Origin: CAVWQV01 sp963757115
Lineage (GTDB): Bacteria > Pseudomonadota > Alphaproteobacteria > Acetobacterales > Acetobacteraceae
Assembly (NCBI GenBank): GCA_963757115.1
Contig: CAVWQV010000001.1
Span: forward strand, 186,001 to 250,000
DNA: 64,000 nucleotides
Direction: 5' to 3'
Each line of letters opens with the position of its first letter. Position 1 is the first letter of the stretch. Below the pieces are notes generated by a model. The model was not told the DNA's origin. It saw nothing but the letters and a program-made list of their open reading frames with translations, and made no database searches. This document shows, one piece after another, positions 1 to 8,735 of the stretch. The translations under genes and the position numbers were made by a program.

Positions 1-1403
1 CGGCTCGGAGCCGCGGCGTCGGCACTCGGGCTCCCGAAGCTGCATGTAATGGGCTCGAGCGGCGGCGTGCTGGACGTCGCTGAAGCCGTGCGGATGCCGG
101 CGGCCGTGGTGGAGTCCGGCCCCGCCGCCGGTGTGGTGGCCGCCTCCGTCGCCGGCCGCCAGCTCGGTCTACCCGACCTCATTTCGTTCGACATGGGCGG
201 CACCACGGCCAAGGCGAGCCTGATTGCGGGCGGCGCCGTCGCCGTGACAGCGGAGTACGAGGTGGGCGGCGGCGGCAGCGCAAACCGCTGGCTGCACGGC
301 ACCGGACATCCGATCCGGGTTCCGGTGATCGACCTTGCCGAGGTGAGCGCGGGCGGCGGCAGCATCGCGTGGGTAGACCCGGGCGGTGCGTTGAAGGTGG
401 GTCCTGCGAGCGCCGGGGCGTCGCCCGGTCCGGCGTGCTACGGGCGGGGCGGGACGTTCCCGACCGTGACGGACGCCGACCTGGTGCTCGGCTATCTCGG
501 CCGGGATACGCTGCTCGGCGGCGACCTTCGGCTGGACCATGGGGCAGCCGAGGAGGCGATAGCGGCGCTGGGAGGTCGATCGGCCTCGATGCGGGCGGGA
601 CCGCCGCACGCATTCTCGCGGTAGTGCACGCCAACATGGCGCAAGCGCTGCGCATCGTCTCCGTCGAGCGCGGGCACGATCCGCAGGAGTTCAGCTTGAT
701 CGCGTTCGGCGGGGCCGGTCCGGTGCACGCCGCGTTCCTCGCCGATGAGCTCGGGATTCCGGAAGTGATCGTGCCGCCCGCGCCAGGCGCCTTCTCCGCC
801 CTCGGCCTGGTCGCGACCGATCTGCGCCGGGACTACGCGCGCACTCTTTACGCCGACCTGGCGATCTTGGCGCCCGAGCGCCTCGCCGACGCGCTGGCGG
901 CGATGGAGCACGAAGCGGGGCTCATGCTGCATGCCGCCGGCGTGCCGGTGGCGCAGCGCGAGCTCGAGCGGTCGGCCGACGTGCGCTATCGGCGGCAGGC
1001 ATACGAGCTGACCGTCCCGCTCCCGTCCGGCGCCGTGACGCAGGCATCGCTTGTGGCGATGGCGGAGGCGTTCCACGCCAAGCACACGCAAACCTACGGG
1101 CACGCCAACGAGGCCGAGCCGGTCCAGCTGGTGAACCTGCGCGTGACCGCGCGGGGGCGGCTGCCGAGCATTGCCCTGGCGCAGCAATCGGACCCGGCCA
1201 AGGCCCGCACTCGGGAACGCGTCGCCTGGTTCGAGGAGACTGGCTTCGCCCCGTGCCCGGTGCATTGGCGCGAGGGCCTGCTTCCTGGAGCACGGCTCCG
1301 GGGGCCGGCGATCGTAGAGGCGCTCGATTCGACCGTCGTGCTGCCGCCCGGCTGGGAGGCCGCCGCCGACGAGCGCGGCTTCATCCGGATGCGGAGGACC
1401 TGA
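1..1403 (+). CDS. hyuA: Hydantoinase/oxoprolinase subunit A (5' partial, frameshifted)
   Basis: C-terminal part of the HyuA subunit of ATP-dependent hydantoinase/5-oxoprolinase enzymes, which open cyclic amides with HyuB. The gene begins before the window and is open from base 1. Visible family motifs are the VESGPAAGV segment (about 118-144), the actin-like phosphate loop DMGGTTAK (about 190-213), and FGGAGPVHAAFLADELGIP (about 705-760). The frame changes near 570-578. Upstream reads ...EEAIAALG in one frame; downstream SIGLDAGGTAARILAVVHANM continues the family sequence in another, which fits loss of one base. The stop at 1401-1403 lies one base before hyuB, so the two are translationally linked. 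The substrate cannot be read from sequence. The single indel in an otherwise conserved protein looks more like a read error than decay. Confidence 0.88.
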
Positions 1404-1404
1404 A

Positions 1405-3144
1405 ATGCCGGACACCTATCCCGTCCGCCTGCGCACCGATCCCGCCCGTTTCGAGGTGGTCAAGAACGCGCTTTACTCCGCTGCCGAGGAAATGAAGATC
1501 GTCCTCGCCAAGACGGCCTATTCGCCGTTGCTGAAGGTCGCGGGCGATTATTCCTGCGGCATTTTCAATGCGCGCGGCGATATGGTGGCGCAAGGGCCGG
1601 ACCTGCCGATCCATCTCGGCTCCATGCCCGACGCGGTGCGCGCGGTGGTGCGCGCGTTCCCGGACGCCGCACCGGGCGACGTGTTCATCCACAACGACCC
1701 GTACGGCGGGGGCTCGCACCTGCCGGACGTCAACGTCGTTGCACCCGCCTTCGCCGGCGATGCGCTGCTCGGCTTCGGCTGCGTCCGCGCGCATTGGCCG
1801 GACGTGGGCAGCGCGACCCCAGGCAGCTACGGCGCAGTGACGGAAATCTACGGCGAGGGCCTGCGGCTGCCGCCCGTGCGGCTCTACCGCGACGGCAAGC
1901 CCGACCCGGGCATCGACGCGATCATCTTCGCCAATGTGCGCACGCCCTCCGAGCGGCGCGGCGATCTCCAAGCTCAGGTGTCGAGCTGCTGGCGCGCGGG
2001 GCAGCGGCTCGAGGCGCTGGCGCGCAAATATGGCGTGGGCGAGCTGCTGCGCATCATGGAAGAAGTACTCGACTACTCGGAAACCATGATGCGCGCCGCG
2101 CTTGCGGCGCTGCCGGATGGCGAGGCCAGGTTCGCCGACGTGCTTGACGGAGACGGCGTGATCGCCGACGGCGCCACGGCGGACGAAACGTTTTGCGTGC
2201 AGCTGAAAGTGGTCAAGCGCGGGGACGCCATTACCGTCGATTTCGCGGGCTCCGACCCGCAAGTGGCTGGCCCGATGAACGCGCCGCTGACCGTCACCGC
2301 GTCGGGCGTGTTCTGCGCCCTCAAAATGATCGCCGATCCCCGTAACCTGATTCCGCCCAACTCCGGCTGCTGGCGGCCGGTTACGGTGACCGCACCCCCG
2401 GGCTCGGTGGTGAACGCCGCGCTCCCGGCGCCCGTGGTCTACGCCAATCACGAGATGTCGCATCGCGTGGCCGAGATGCTGTTCGCCGCTATGGCCGGCA
2501 TCACGCCCGAGAACGTCATGGCCGGATCGCAGGGTACATCGGCCATCATGACGTTCGGCGGCGTCGATTACCGCACGGGCGAGCGCTACGTGAGCTACGA
2601 AAGCGTCAAAGGCGGGTTCGGGGCGCGCCCGATCAAGGACGGGATCAATGCGGTGGCGAGCACCGTCACCAACATGTCGAACACGCCCATCGAGATGATC
2701 GAGATGAGCTTTCCGTTGCGGGTCGAGGAGTACGCGCTGGTGCCGGACAGCGGCGGGGCCGGGCGCTGGCGGGGCGGCTTGGGCGTTCGGCGGGCGTGGC
2801 GAGTGCTGGAGCGTGACGCCCACGCCGCCACCTGCTGCGAGCGCTCCGTCACGCCGCCCTTTGGTCTGGCCGGCGGCGGGGCCGGATCGCCGGCGCGGAT
2901 TACGCTCGACTTGCCTGACGGCACCACGCGGCGGCTCAACAGCAAGGGCGGCTTCACCGCTCCGGCCGGCTCCCGTGTGGTGCTGCAAGCGCCGGGGTCG
3001 GGCGGCTACGGCCCGCCCGCCGCACGCGCTGCCGCATCGCTGGAAGCCGACATCGTCGATGGTTACGTCAGCGAGGAAGCAGCCGAAAAGGACTATCGCG
3101 CGGCCATAACCGGATCGGCGCACAGGCAATCGAGGGCGATCTGA
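1405..3144 (+). CDS. hyuB: Hydantoinase/oxoprolinase subunit B
   Basis: HyuB partner of HyuA; together they hydrolyse hydantoins or 5-oxoproline-like cyclic amides in the cytoplasm. The 579-residue length is normal for a stand-alone HyuB. Residues 97-108 (NDPYGGGSHLPD) carry the family's conserved Asp/His motif. HLGSMPDAV (about 70-78) and the Gly-rich C-terminal stretch GAGRWRGGLGVRR are also typical. The ATG at 1405 is one base after the hyuA stop. Its TGA shares a base with the ATG of the next gene (TGATG at 3142-3146), so hyuA-hyuB-aminotransferase is an operon. The reading frame is intact. Confidence 0.93.
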   Translation: MPDTYPVRLRTDPARFEVVKNALYSAAEEMKIVLAKTAYSPLLKVAGDYSCGIFNARGDMVAQGPDLPIHLGSMPDAVRAVVRAFPDAAPGDVFIHNDPYGGGSHLPDVNVVAPAFAGDALLGFGCVRAHWPDVGSATPGSYGAVTEIYGEGLRLPPVRLYRDGKPDPGIDAIIFANVRTPSERRGDLQAQVSSCWRAGQRLEALARKYGVGELLRIMEEVLDYSETMMRAALAALPDGEARFADVLDGDGVIADGATADETFCVQLKVVKRGDAITVDFAGSDPQVAGPMNAPLTVTASGVFCALKMIADPRNLIPPNSGCWRPVTVTAPPGSVVNAALPAPVVYANHEMSHRVAEMLFAAMAGITPENVMAGSQGTSAIMTFGGVDYRTGERYVSYESVKGGFGARPIKDGINAVASTVTNMSNTPIEMIEMSFPLRVEEYALVPDSGGAGRWRGGLGVRRAWRVLERDAHAATCCERSVTPPFGLAGGGAGSPARITLDLPDGTTRRLNSKGGFTAPAGSRVVLQAPGSGGYGPPAARAAASLEADIVDGYVSEEAAEKDYRAAITGSAHRQSRAI

Positions 3145-4523
3145 TGACCCATCTGCCGAACTCCCTTGCGGCGCGCGACATCGCCTCCGTCGTGCACCCG
3201 CAGACCAACCTGGCATTGCACCTCGAACAAGGGCCGACGGTGATCGAGCGGGGCGAAGGCGTCTACGTGTTCGACGACGCCGGAACCCGCTTCCTCGACG
3301 CCGCCGCCGGGCTATGGTGCGCCTCGCTCGGCTACGCCAACGAGCGACTGGCCCGCGTCGCATACGAGCAGATGCGGCGGCTCGGGTACTACCATTTCTA
3401 CCGGCATACCACGAATGAACCCGGGGTGGAGCTCGCTGAGCATCTGCTCCGGATCGCGCCGGTGCCGATGTCCAAGGTGCTGTTCCAGTGCTCGGGATCG
3501 GAGGCCAACGACACGGCGCTCAAGCTCGTCTGGTATTATCACGCGGCGATCGGCAAGCCCGAGAAGCGCAAGATCATCGGCCGGCGCATGGCCTACCACG
3601 GCAGCACCTCCGCCTCGATCAGTGCCTCAGGCAAGCCCGACATGCACGCCGATTTCGGCCTGCCGTTTCCAGGCTTCGTTCACACGGAGTACCCTCACTA
3701 CTACCGCCACCACCGGGACGGCGAAACCGAAGAGCAGTTCGCGACCAGAATGGCAGACGCGCTCGATGCGCTGATCATTGCCGAAGGGCCGGAAACCTGT
3801 GCGGCTTTCATCGCGGAGCCGGTCATGGGTGCCGGCGGCGGCCTCACGCCTCCACGCAGCTATTGGGAGAAGGTGCAGGCGGTGGTGCGGCGCCACGACA
3901 TGCTGTTCATCGCCGACGAGGTGATCTGCGGCTTTGGACGCACCGGCCGCATGTGGGGTTCCGAGACCTATGCTCTCGCCCCCGACATGATCTCCTGCGC
4001 GAAAGCGCTCTCCGCCGGGATGCAGCCGATCTCGGCACTGCTGATCAACGATCGCGTCTTCCAGGCGATGCTCGACGAAAGCCGTAAGCTCGGCAACTTC
4101 GCGCACGGCTTCACCTATGCCGGACACCCCGTAACCACTGCCGTGGCGCTCGAAACCCTGCGCATTTACGACGAAATGGACCTACTCGGGCATGTCGGAC
4201 GGGTTGGCCCCTACATGCAAAACATGCTCGGACATTTCCGGAGTCACCCTATGGTGGGTGAGGTGCGCGGCGTCGGACTGCTTTGCGGGATCGAATTGGT
4301 CGCCGACAAGGACCGGCGCACGCCTTTCGACCCAGCCCGTAAGGCCGGGGCCGTCCTGGATCGGCTCGCCCGCCAGCACGGGTTGATCGCCCGCTTCATC
4401 GGGGACCGCGTCGCGCTCTCGCCGCCGCTGATCGTCACGGAGCCCGAACTCGACGAAATAGGCGAGCGCCTGATGCGCGCCCTCGATGCGTGCTGGGGCG
4501 AACTGAGCAATGAGGGGAATTAG
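3144..4523 (+). CDS. Class III aminotransferase (omega-amino acid type)
   Basis: PLP-dependent fold-type I aminotransferase of class III (omega-amino acid:pyruvate/beta-alanine type), 459 residues, full length. Lys287 in the motif SCAKALSAG is the expected Schiff-base lysine. The DEVICGFGRTG segment upstream contains the Asp that binds the pyridine nitrogen, and CSGSEANDTALKL supplies the phosphate cup. It overlaps the hyuB stop by one base, so it probably transaminates an amino acid or amine released by the hydantoinase, or feeds the same catabolic route. Which amino donor it uses cannot be decided from the sequence. No frame damage. Confidence 0.92.
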   Translation: MTHLPNSLAARDIASVVHPQTNLALHLEQGPTVIERGEGVYVFDDAGTRFLDAAAGLWCASLGYANERLARVAYEQMRRLGYYHFYRHTTNEPGVELAEHLLRIAPVPMSKVLFQCSGSEANDTALKLVWYYHAAIGKPEKRKIIGRRMAYHGSTSASISASGKPDMHADFGLPFPGFVHTEYPHYYRHHRDGETEEQFATRMADALDALIIAEGPETCAAFIAEPVMGAGGGLTPPRSYWEKVQAVVRRHDMLFIADEVICGFGRTGRMWGSETYALAPDMISCAKALSAGMQPISALLINDRVFQAMLDESRKLGNFAHGFTYAGHPVTTAVALETLRIYDEMDLLGHVGRVGPYMQNMLGHFRSHPMVGEVRGVGLLCGIELVADKDRRTPFDPARKAGAVLDRLARQHGLIARFIGDRVALSPPLIVTEPELDEIGERLMRALDACWGELSNEGN

Positions 4524-4551
4524 TTTTACGCGGTCCGATTGCGCTGTGAGT

Positions 4552-4573
4552 AACCGTTGATACGATAACGGTT
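4552..4573 (+). terminator. Possible terminator of the hyu operon
   Basis: Inverted repeat AACCGTT / AACGGTT with an 8-base loop, followed by GTTT, 28 bases after the aminotransferase stop. The stem is only 7 bp and AT-moderate, so this is a weak intrinsic terminator candidate. Confidence 0.4.
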
Positions 4574-4650
4574 GTTTAGCGGAAAACAGTCTGTCAATAT
4601 CACGCGTAGATTGCAACGCATCCAGTGCGATTGCCGCGGGACGCACAAAC

Positions 4651-4920
4651 ATGCATAGCAAAGTTTTGGACTTGGCCGTGTTCGGTTGTCGACTACGGAG
4701 CCTCCGGGTGGCTTACGCGGCCGCGATCGACATGGCCGATCTCAGCGCGGCTGAGTTCGCTCGGATGCTCGCGATCGCGCCACTCGATTACGAGGCTTTT
4801 GAGGGCGGCGTGCGCGAGCCGTCGATCTCCGTACTGTTGCTGCTGCACCGAAAGACGGGGGTCAGCCTCGACTGGCTTGTCGCGCATGATGGCAGCCAAG
4901 CGGCTGGCCTGACCGCCTGA
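4651..4920 (+). CDS. Small XRE-like helix-turn-helix protein
   Basis: 89-residue protein. The second half reads LSAAEFARMLAIAPLDYEAF, then GGVREPSISVLLLLHRKTGVSLDWLVAHD. That is the layout of a Cro/C1-type HTH: helix 2-turn-helix 3, then the xREPS linker and the T-GVSLDWL ending common in alphaproteobacterial XRE domains. The first 30 residues have no clear family match. A second in-frame ATG at 4732 (MADLSAAEF...) would give a shorter protein made only of the HTH, and may be the real start. It stands alone between the hyu operon and the convergent tad arm. Targets are unknown. Confidence 0.6.
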   Translation: MHSKVLDLAVFGCRLRSLRVAYAAAIDMADLSAAEFARMLAIAPLDYEAFEGGVREPSISVLLLLHRKTGVSLDWLVAHDGSQAAGLTA

Positions 4921-4943
4921 GTGTCCTTTGGACGTGGCGTTGG

Positions 4944-5402
4944 TCAGCGCGCGTCCGGCCCTGCGAGCCGGCGGGCGTGGACAACCGTGTCGTGGTCGGG
5001 CGCGTCCAGGTCGCTCCCCTCGCCGATGAAGACGTCGATCGCGCCCGGTCGGGTGGACGGCCCGGGTGGCGTGAGCTCGACTCCTAAGCCTTTCAGGGTG
5101 TCACCAAGCCGGCTCCGCACCGCTTCCGCAACGGCGCGGTCAGGGGCGAAGTAGACCCGGATCGACGATCGCTCCAGACGAGTGGATAGAATAGGGTTGC
5201 TGGTCGCGATACCTGCGTCGCGCATCCGCTCCACTGCCTCTGCCGCGCGAAACACAGTCGCGGCTCCCGCTGCAAAGTAGACAGTAACGGTGGGGATCGC
5301 CAAAACCGGGAGATCCGTCAACGACGTAACGGGTGGTGGAGACGGGGAGGCCGCGACGGCCGGCGGGGGTGCAGCCGATGCCGCCGGAGGATCAATCGAC
5401 AT
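4944..5402 (-). CDS. Small Pro/Ala-rich protein with SPOR/LytR_C-like domain, tad-associated
   Basis: 152 residues. The N-terminal third is Ala/Pro-rich with no signal peptide. It is followed by a domain reading PTVTVYFAAGAATVFRAAEA, then VERMRDAGI, then SSIRVYFAPDRAVAEAVRSRLGD. Two beta-alpha units around VxVYF/IRVYF with a residue-range helix resemble the SPOR or LytR C-terminal fold used to bind septal or denuded peptidoglycan; this is a fold-level impression, not a confirmed match. Its ATG overlaps the 3' end of the upstream ATPase gene by 11 bases. It is the last gene of the leftward tad arm (ompA, sel1, ATPase, this). It may act as a GspB-like partner of the ATPase. Confidence 0.6.
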   Translation of the reverse strand: MSIDPPAASAAPPPAVAASPSPPPVTSLTDLPVLAIPTVTVYFAAGAATVFRAAEAVERMRDAGIATSNPILSTRLERSSIRVYFAPDRAVAEAVRSRLGDTLKGLGVELTPPGPSTRPGAIDVFIGEGSDLDAPDHDTVVHARRLAGPDAR

Positions 5403-6084
5403 CTGAGCCGGGAGCTTGCGTTGCCGGCAACGGTTCGAACCGCGCCGAAGCAGATGGCAGGACGGGTGGGGCGAACACGGCTGGGGTGTTGGCGGGAGGC
5501 AGCGTCGTCACGGCCGCTGCCAGCGTGGGCGGAGGTGAAGCCCGCTCCGACGGCCAAAGGATCAGCGCCGCCGAGGCGACTACGAGCAAAGCCCCAAATG
5601 CGGTCGCAACCGTGGTGGCCGGCCGGCGGCGCAGGAGCAAGAACGGCCTTGGTTGCGCCGACAGGCCGCCTCCGAGCTGGACGATGGGAATTCGTGATGC
5701 CGGCTGCCTGCAGTCGTTTGACTGCCGCAGGCCGAGCGGCAAGCACGCAGAACAGCCCGGGATGGACGACCAAGCGCCGAAGCAGCAAGTCGGATATCTG
5801 ACCCGCCTCATCGACGAGGAGGATGCTAGGGCCGCCCGGAAGCAGAACCTCGTCCCCACGCCGGGCGAATTGCACGAACTGGCCGGCCGCGGTGAAACTC
5901 GTCGCGAGCTGCTCCAGCAAAGCGGTCTTCCCCGCGCCGGCTTCTCCGGACAAAACCACGGTGCCGGGGCCGTTCGACCAAACAGAAAGGATCAGCGCCC
6001 GAACGGCGGCCGGGGAGGAAGCGACGCTTGCGCGAACCTCGCGCCGGAGGACCGACGATAAGGTTCGATCGCGAACGCGGTCAT
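5392..6084 (-). CDS. Membrane-anchored AAA-type ATPase, GspA/ExeA-like (frameshifted)
   Basis: P-loop ATPase with Walker A GEAGAGKTALL and Walker B SILLVDEA. One transmembrane segment follows (TVATAFGALLVVASAALILW) and then a Pro/Ala-rich tail. This is the layout of GspA/ExeA proteins, whose cytoplasmic ATPase and periplasmic peptidoglycan-binding part help insert secretins. The gene is read in three pieces. ATG 6084 (MTAFAIEPYR) sits 5 bases after the Sel1 gene stop, a shift near 6057 leads to the ATPase frame, and a second shift near 5690 leads to the membrane segment. An alternative ATG at 6196 in the ATPase frame would overlap the upstream gene by about 100 bases and is less likely. The setting next to cpaC suggests a role in assembling the Tad secretin. 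Confidence 0.62.
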
Positions 6085-6089
6085 CCGAT

Positions 6090-6912
6090 TCAGTTGCTGG
6101 CCGGCGCGGCAGCCGCTGTGAAGCGGGCCCAGGCGCTGGCCGCGTAGCGGGCGCTCGCTGCATCCACCGCGTAAACCCGCCAGGCATAGGCATCAACGCC
6201 GTCCTCGAGCGACGCTAGCGTGGCGGTAACGTCGGCGAAGCCGGCAAACAGTCGTCGCGCCGGGCCGCCATCGAGGGCTACCAGTTCGACGAAGAAGCGG
6301 ACCGGGACGGGCTCGGCCGGAGCCGTCCAGACGAACTCCGCCTCCGCCTTGGTCCGCGGCACCGCCGCCCCGATCGGCCGGGCTTGTCGGCATTGGGGCG
6401 AGGAGGGCGGCGTCCTGCGCTGCGTCGGGGACGGGCTTCGCTTTCATGGCCGCCAACCGGCGCGCAGCTGCCGGAAGCGCTGACGCCCGCGCGAACCAGG
6501 CCGCGGCGGCGGCCTGATTTGCCGGCGGTCCGTCGCCGGCGGCGTAAAGTTGGCCGAGGTCGTAGGCTGCTCGGTCGTGGCCGTGCACGGCGGCTTTGGC
6601 GTACCAGATTGCCGCCGCCGCGGGATCGCGAGCGACGCCGCGGCCTGCATCGAGCATGACGCCCACATTAAACTCGGCGGCGGGCAGGCCAGCTTCGCCC
6701 GCGCGCCGATACCAGTGCAGTGCGCTCGCGCTGTCCTCGACGCCGCTGGTGCCCAGGTCGTAGTCGAGCCCGAGGTCATAGGCTGCTTCGGCCCGCCCTC
6801 CCTGCGCCTCCGCCTCCAATTGCGCGCGCGCCGGCTGCGCCGGGGCGGCATCAATTCCGCGCGCGAGCAGGAGGATCGCTACGAGCGCGGCGACGCGACC
6901 AATCAGCGCCAC
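6090..6912 (-). CDS. Sel1-repeat protein of the tad locus (frameshifted)
   Basis: Exported protein with an N-terminal hydrophobic signal (LIGRVAALVAILLLARGIDA) and several Sel1-like repeats, e.g. EAAYDLGLDYDLGTSG and AAEFNVGVMLDAGRGVARD, each with the A-A-WY-KAA pattern. A C-terminal beta-rich domain (AEFVWTAPAEPVPVRFFVEL) follows. The join between repeats and C-terminal domain needs a frame change near 6375-6385, where the sequence is G/C homopolymer-rich. The start is a GTG at 6912 that overlaps the ompA stop by 10 bases; the stop lies 5 bases before the ATPase ATG. Sel1 proteins are scaffolds in many secretion loci. The precise partner here is not visible. Confidence 0.7.
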
Positions 6913-7382
6913 GTGATCTCCACGCGGCGGTTGCGCGGTTCGGGCGTTCCTTTCTGCGCCTGGACGGCGGGCTCGGTTTCGCCCTTGCCGAGCAGCTGGA
7001 AGCGTTCCACCGGAATGCCGCGCGCTACCAGTTCCCGCACCACGACATTGGCGCGGTGCACCGATAGCCGGAGATTTCCGTCGGCCGAGCCGACGGAGTT
7101 AGTGGCACCGCTTACCACCATGACGACAGGTTTGCCGTCCCGATACAGGCGGGAGGCTTGGTCGAGCGTTGCCTCCTCGTTGGGGCGGATCGCCGCACTT
7201 CCCTCATCGAACAGGATGGTAAGGGAGTCCGGGGATTTCGCCTGGGTGTCCGCCGGCGTCGCCAGCGCCTGGGTGGTCGGAGCTGTCGCAGGGGTTTGAG
7301 GGGACGGCCCAGCGCTTGTCTGTGCGCCTACGGGCACGGCTATTGCCGCAAATACAAAGGCGTAGCGCACAGTCTGCAACAT
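6903..7382 (-). CDS. OmpA-family protein of the tad locus
   Basis: 159-residue exported protein with a signal peptide (MLQTVRYAFVFAAIAVPVGAQ), a Thr/Pro/Ala linker and an OmpA-like peptidoglycan-binding domain. The domain shows ILFDEGSAAIRPNEEATLD at its start, LSVHRANVVVRELVARGIP (the NxxLSxxRA helix) and a closing NRRVEITWR. Start ATG 7382 was chosen because it begins a good signal peptide and has GGAG upstream (ACGGAGTGTTCACA-ATG); an upstream in-frame ATG at 7499 would add 39 unrelated residues. It is first gene of the leftward tad arm. OmpA proteins are regular companions of Tad loci and tie the machine to the cell wall. Confidence 0.88.
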   Translation of the reverse strand: MLQTVRYAFVFAAIAVPVGAQTSAGPSPQTPATAPTTQALATPADTQAKSPDSLTILFDEGSAAIRPNEEATLDQASRLYRDGKPVVMVVSGATNSVGSADGNLRLSVHRANVVVRELVARGIPVERFQLLGKGETEPAVQAQKGTPEPRNRRVEITWR

Positions 7383-7406
7383 TGTGAACACTCCGTTAAT
7401 CCAGAC

Positions 7407-7435
7407 AATACAGAATGATAATGATCCAGCGTCAA
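7407..7435 (-). promoter_or_regulatory. Candidate sigma-70 promoter for the leftward tad arm
   Basis: On the minus strand TTGACG (7435-7430) and TGTATT (7412-7407) are separated by exactly 17 bases, 25 bases ahead of the ompA-like ATG. The match to the -35 box is good and to the -10 moderate. Confidence 0.45.
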
Positions 7436-7617
7436 CGCTTCTGACGTCAAATCTTGGAGCGTTGGCTGAAGCTTGCGAGCCGCACCTCAGTCCGCGCACT
7501 CGATGCTCCGCGCTTCGCGACGGGGGCTAAAGCAGCCTTGGAAAACGCCGTCCGTCAGCCCGTCGTTTGCCAAATCGCAAGGAAGTTCTGCTCCCGTGCG
7601 CCTCGGTCAGCGCGGGG

Positions 7618-8322
7618 ATGGGCGTGCGGCGTTCTTTGTTGGCGGGATTGATCGCAGCTGAGTTGCTGGCGAGTGCGCCGACCCAGGCCGGGCCGTCCGA
7701 GGCGTGCCTTGAAGCCGCGCGGGAAGCCGAACAGCGTTGGGGCTTGCCCACCAATCTGCTGCGCGCGATCGGTGCGGTGGAAACCGGTCGAGCAGACGGG
7801 CAAACTGGCCGGCTCGAACCCTGGCCGTGGAGCGCCAACGCCGGCGGCGCGCCGTACGTGTTCGCCTCGGCCGCGGAGGCGCGGGCGGTCGTCGGTTTCC
7901 TCCGAGAGCGTGGCATCGCTTCGATCGACGTCGGCTGCTTCCAGGTCAATCTCCATTTCCATCCGGCGGCGTTTGCTAGCACCGCCCAAGGCTTTGAACC
8001 GGAAACCAACGCCGATTACGCCGGCCGCTTTCTCCGCAGTCTCTTCGAGCGAAGCGGCAGCTGGACGGCGGCTATCGGCGCCTACCATTCGGAGAATCCG
8101 GGACTTGGCGCCGAATATCGGGCGAAAGTGTTGCGCGCATGGCACGGCCTGTCGGCAATGACGCCGTCCAGGTCACCCCCGGACCCGCATGTGATCCGGG
8201 TCACTCCCGCGGCCGTCGTCATTCCCGTCTATACGCCGGCAACTCTACCGCCCGCACTCAGCGCCGCCCTCAGAATGAGCTTCACGAAAACGACCGCTAG
8301 ACCGCTATCGCGCAATAATTGA
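7618..8322 (+). CDS. Lytic transglycosylase (SLT domain), tad-associated
   Basis: Exported soluble lytic murein transglycosylase of about 234 residues. The chosen ATG at 7618 starts a signal peptide (MGVRRSLLAGLIAAELLASA); an earlier in-frame ATG at 7567 would put 17 polar residues in front of it. The SLT domain shows the catalytic Glu in LLRAIGAVETGR, SIDVGCFQVNLHFHP (the usual GxxQ(I/V)N substrate segment) and AAIGAYHSENPG (the YN/YH-G motif). It cleaves glycan strands. Position between the OmpA gene (divergent) and flp indicates that it opens the wall for the Tad pilus. Confidence 0.87.
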   Translation: MGVRRSLLAGLIAAELLASAPTQAGPSEACLEAAREAEQRWGLPTNLLRAIGAVETGRADGQTGRLEPWPWSANAGGAPYVFASAAEARAVVGFLRERGIASIDVGCFQVNLHFHPAAFASTAQGFEPETNADYAGRFLRSLFERSGSWTAAIGAYHSENPGLGAEYRAKVLRAWHGLSAMTPSRSPPDPHVIRVTPAAVVIPVYTPATLPPALSAALRMSFTKTTARPLSRNN

Positions 8323-8332
8323 GAGAATGCGC

Positions 8333-8361
8333 TTGACTAGAGACGTAACAGTTGTGACAAT
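8333..8361 (+). promoter_or_regulatory. Candidate sigma-70 promoter for flp
   Basis: TTGACT (8333-8338) and GACAAT (8356-8361) with a 17-base spacer in the 160-base, lower-GC gap ahead of the pilin gene. Flp pilins are usually strongly transcribed; the -10 match is only fair. Confidence 0.4.
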
Positions 8362-8482
8362 CTAAGGTTGTAGAGCGTTCGCTCCGCTGCATAAAATGGC
8401 GAGCGCCGACTGCGTACGTTTTCCTGGTTCGGTTATTACAGCGGCCGGCATTGGGCCAGCCCGTTTGCATGAGGATTGCTCA

Positions 8483-8662
8483 ATGTTTGCTTGGATGTAT
8501 CGGCTGGCGATCATGCTTCGCCACGACCGCCGGGCCGTCACGGCGCTTGAATACAGCCTGATCGCCGCCCTGATCGGCCTCGTTATCATCGCCGGCGTGA
8601 CCACGCTTGGCACGAAGATCAACGGAATCTTCCACAAGCATCGCGGGCAAGATCTGAGCTGA
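8483..8662 (+). CDS. flp: Flp/Fap-type pilin subunit
   Basis: 59-residue type IVb prepilin, the major subunit of the Tad pilus. After a short basic leader (MLRHDRRAV) it has the hallmark TALEYSLIAALIGLVIIAGV, with Glu and Tyr directly after the predicted CpaA cleavage site. The residue before the mature start is Ala or Val rather than the usual Gly. The true start is the ATG at 8483; upstream in-frame codons precede a stretch with no pilin character. It is the first structural gene of the rightward tad arm, followed by its peptidase. Confidence 0.9.
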   Translation: MFAWMYRLAIMLRHDRRAVTALEYSLIAALIGLVIIAGVTTLGTKINGIFHKHRGQDLS

Positions 8663-8735
8663 GCTGGTCGGGTGCGGTGTTCGAAACGGGACCAGCGTTT
8701 TTCGATCACCGCTCTCCCTGGCTCGGAGATCGTGG

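Noticed and set aside
1381..3363. 660-codon minus-strand frame opposite hyuB
   Set aside because: High-GC antisense shadow of hyuB, Arg/His-rich with no motif.
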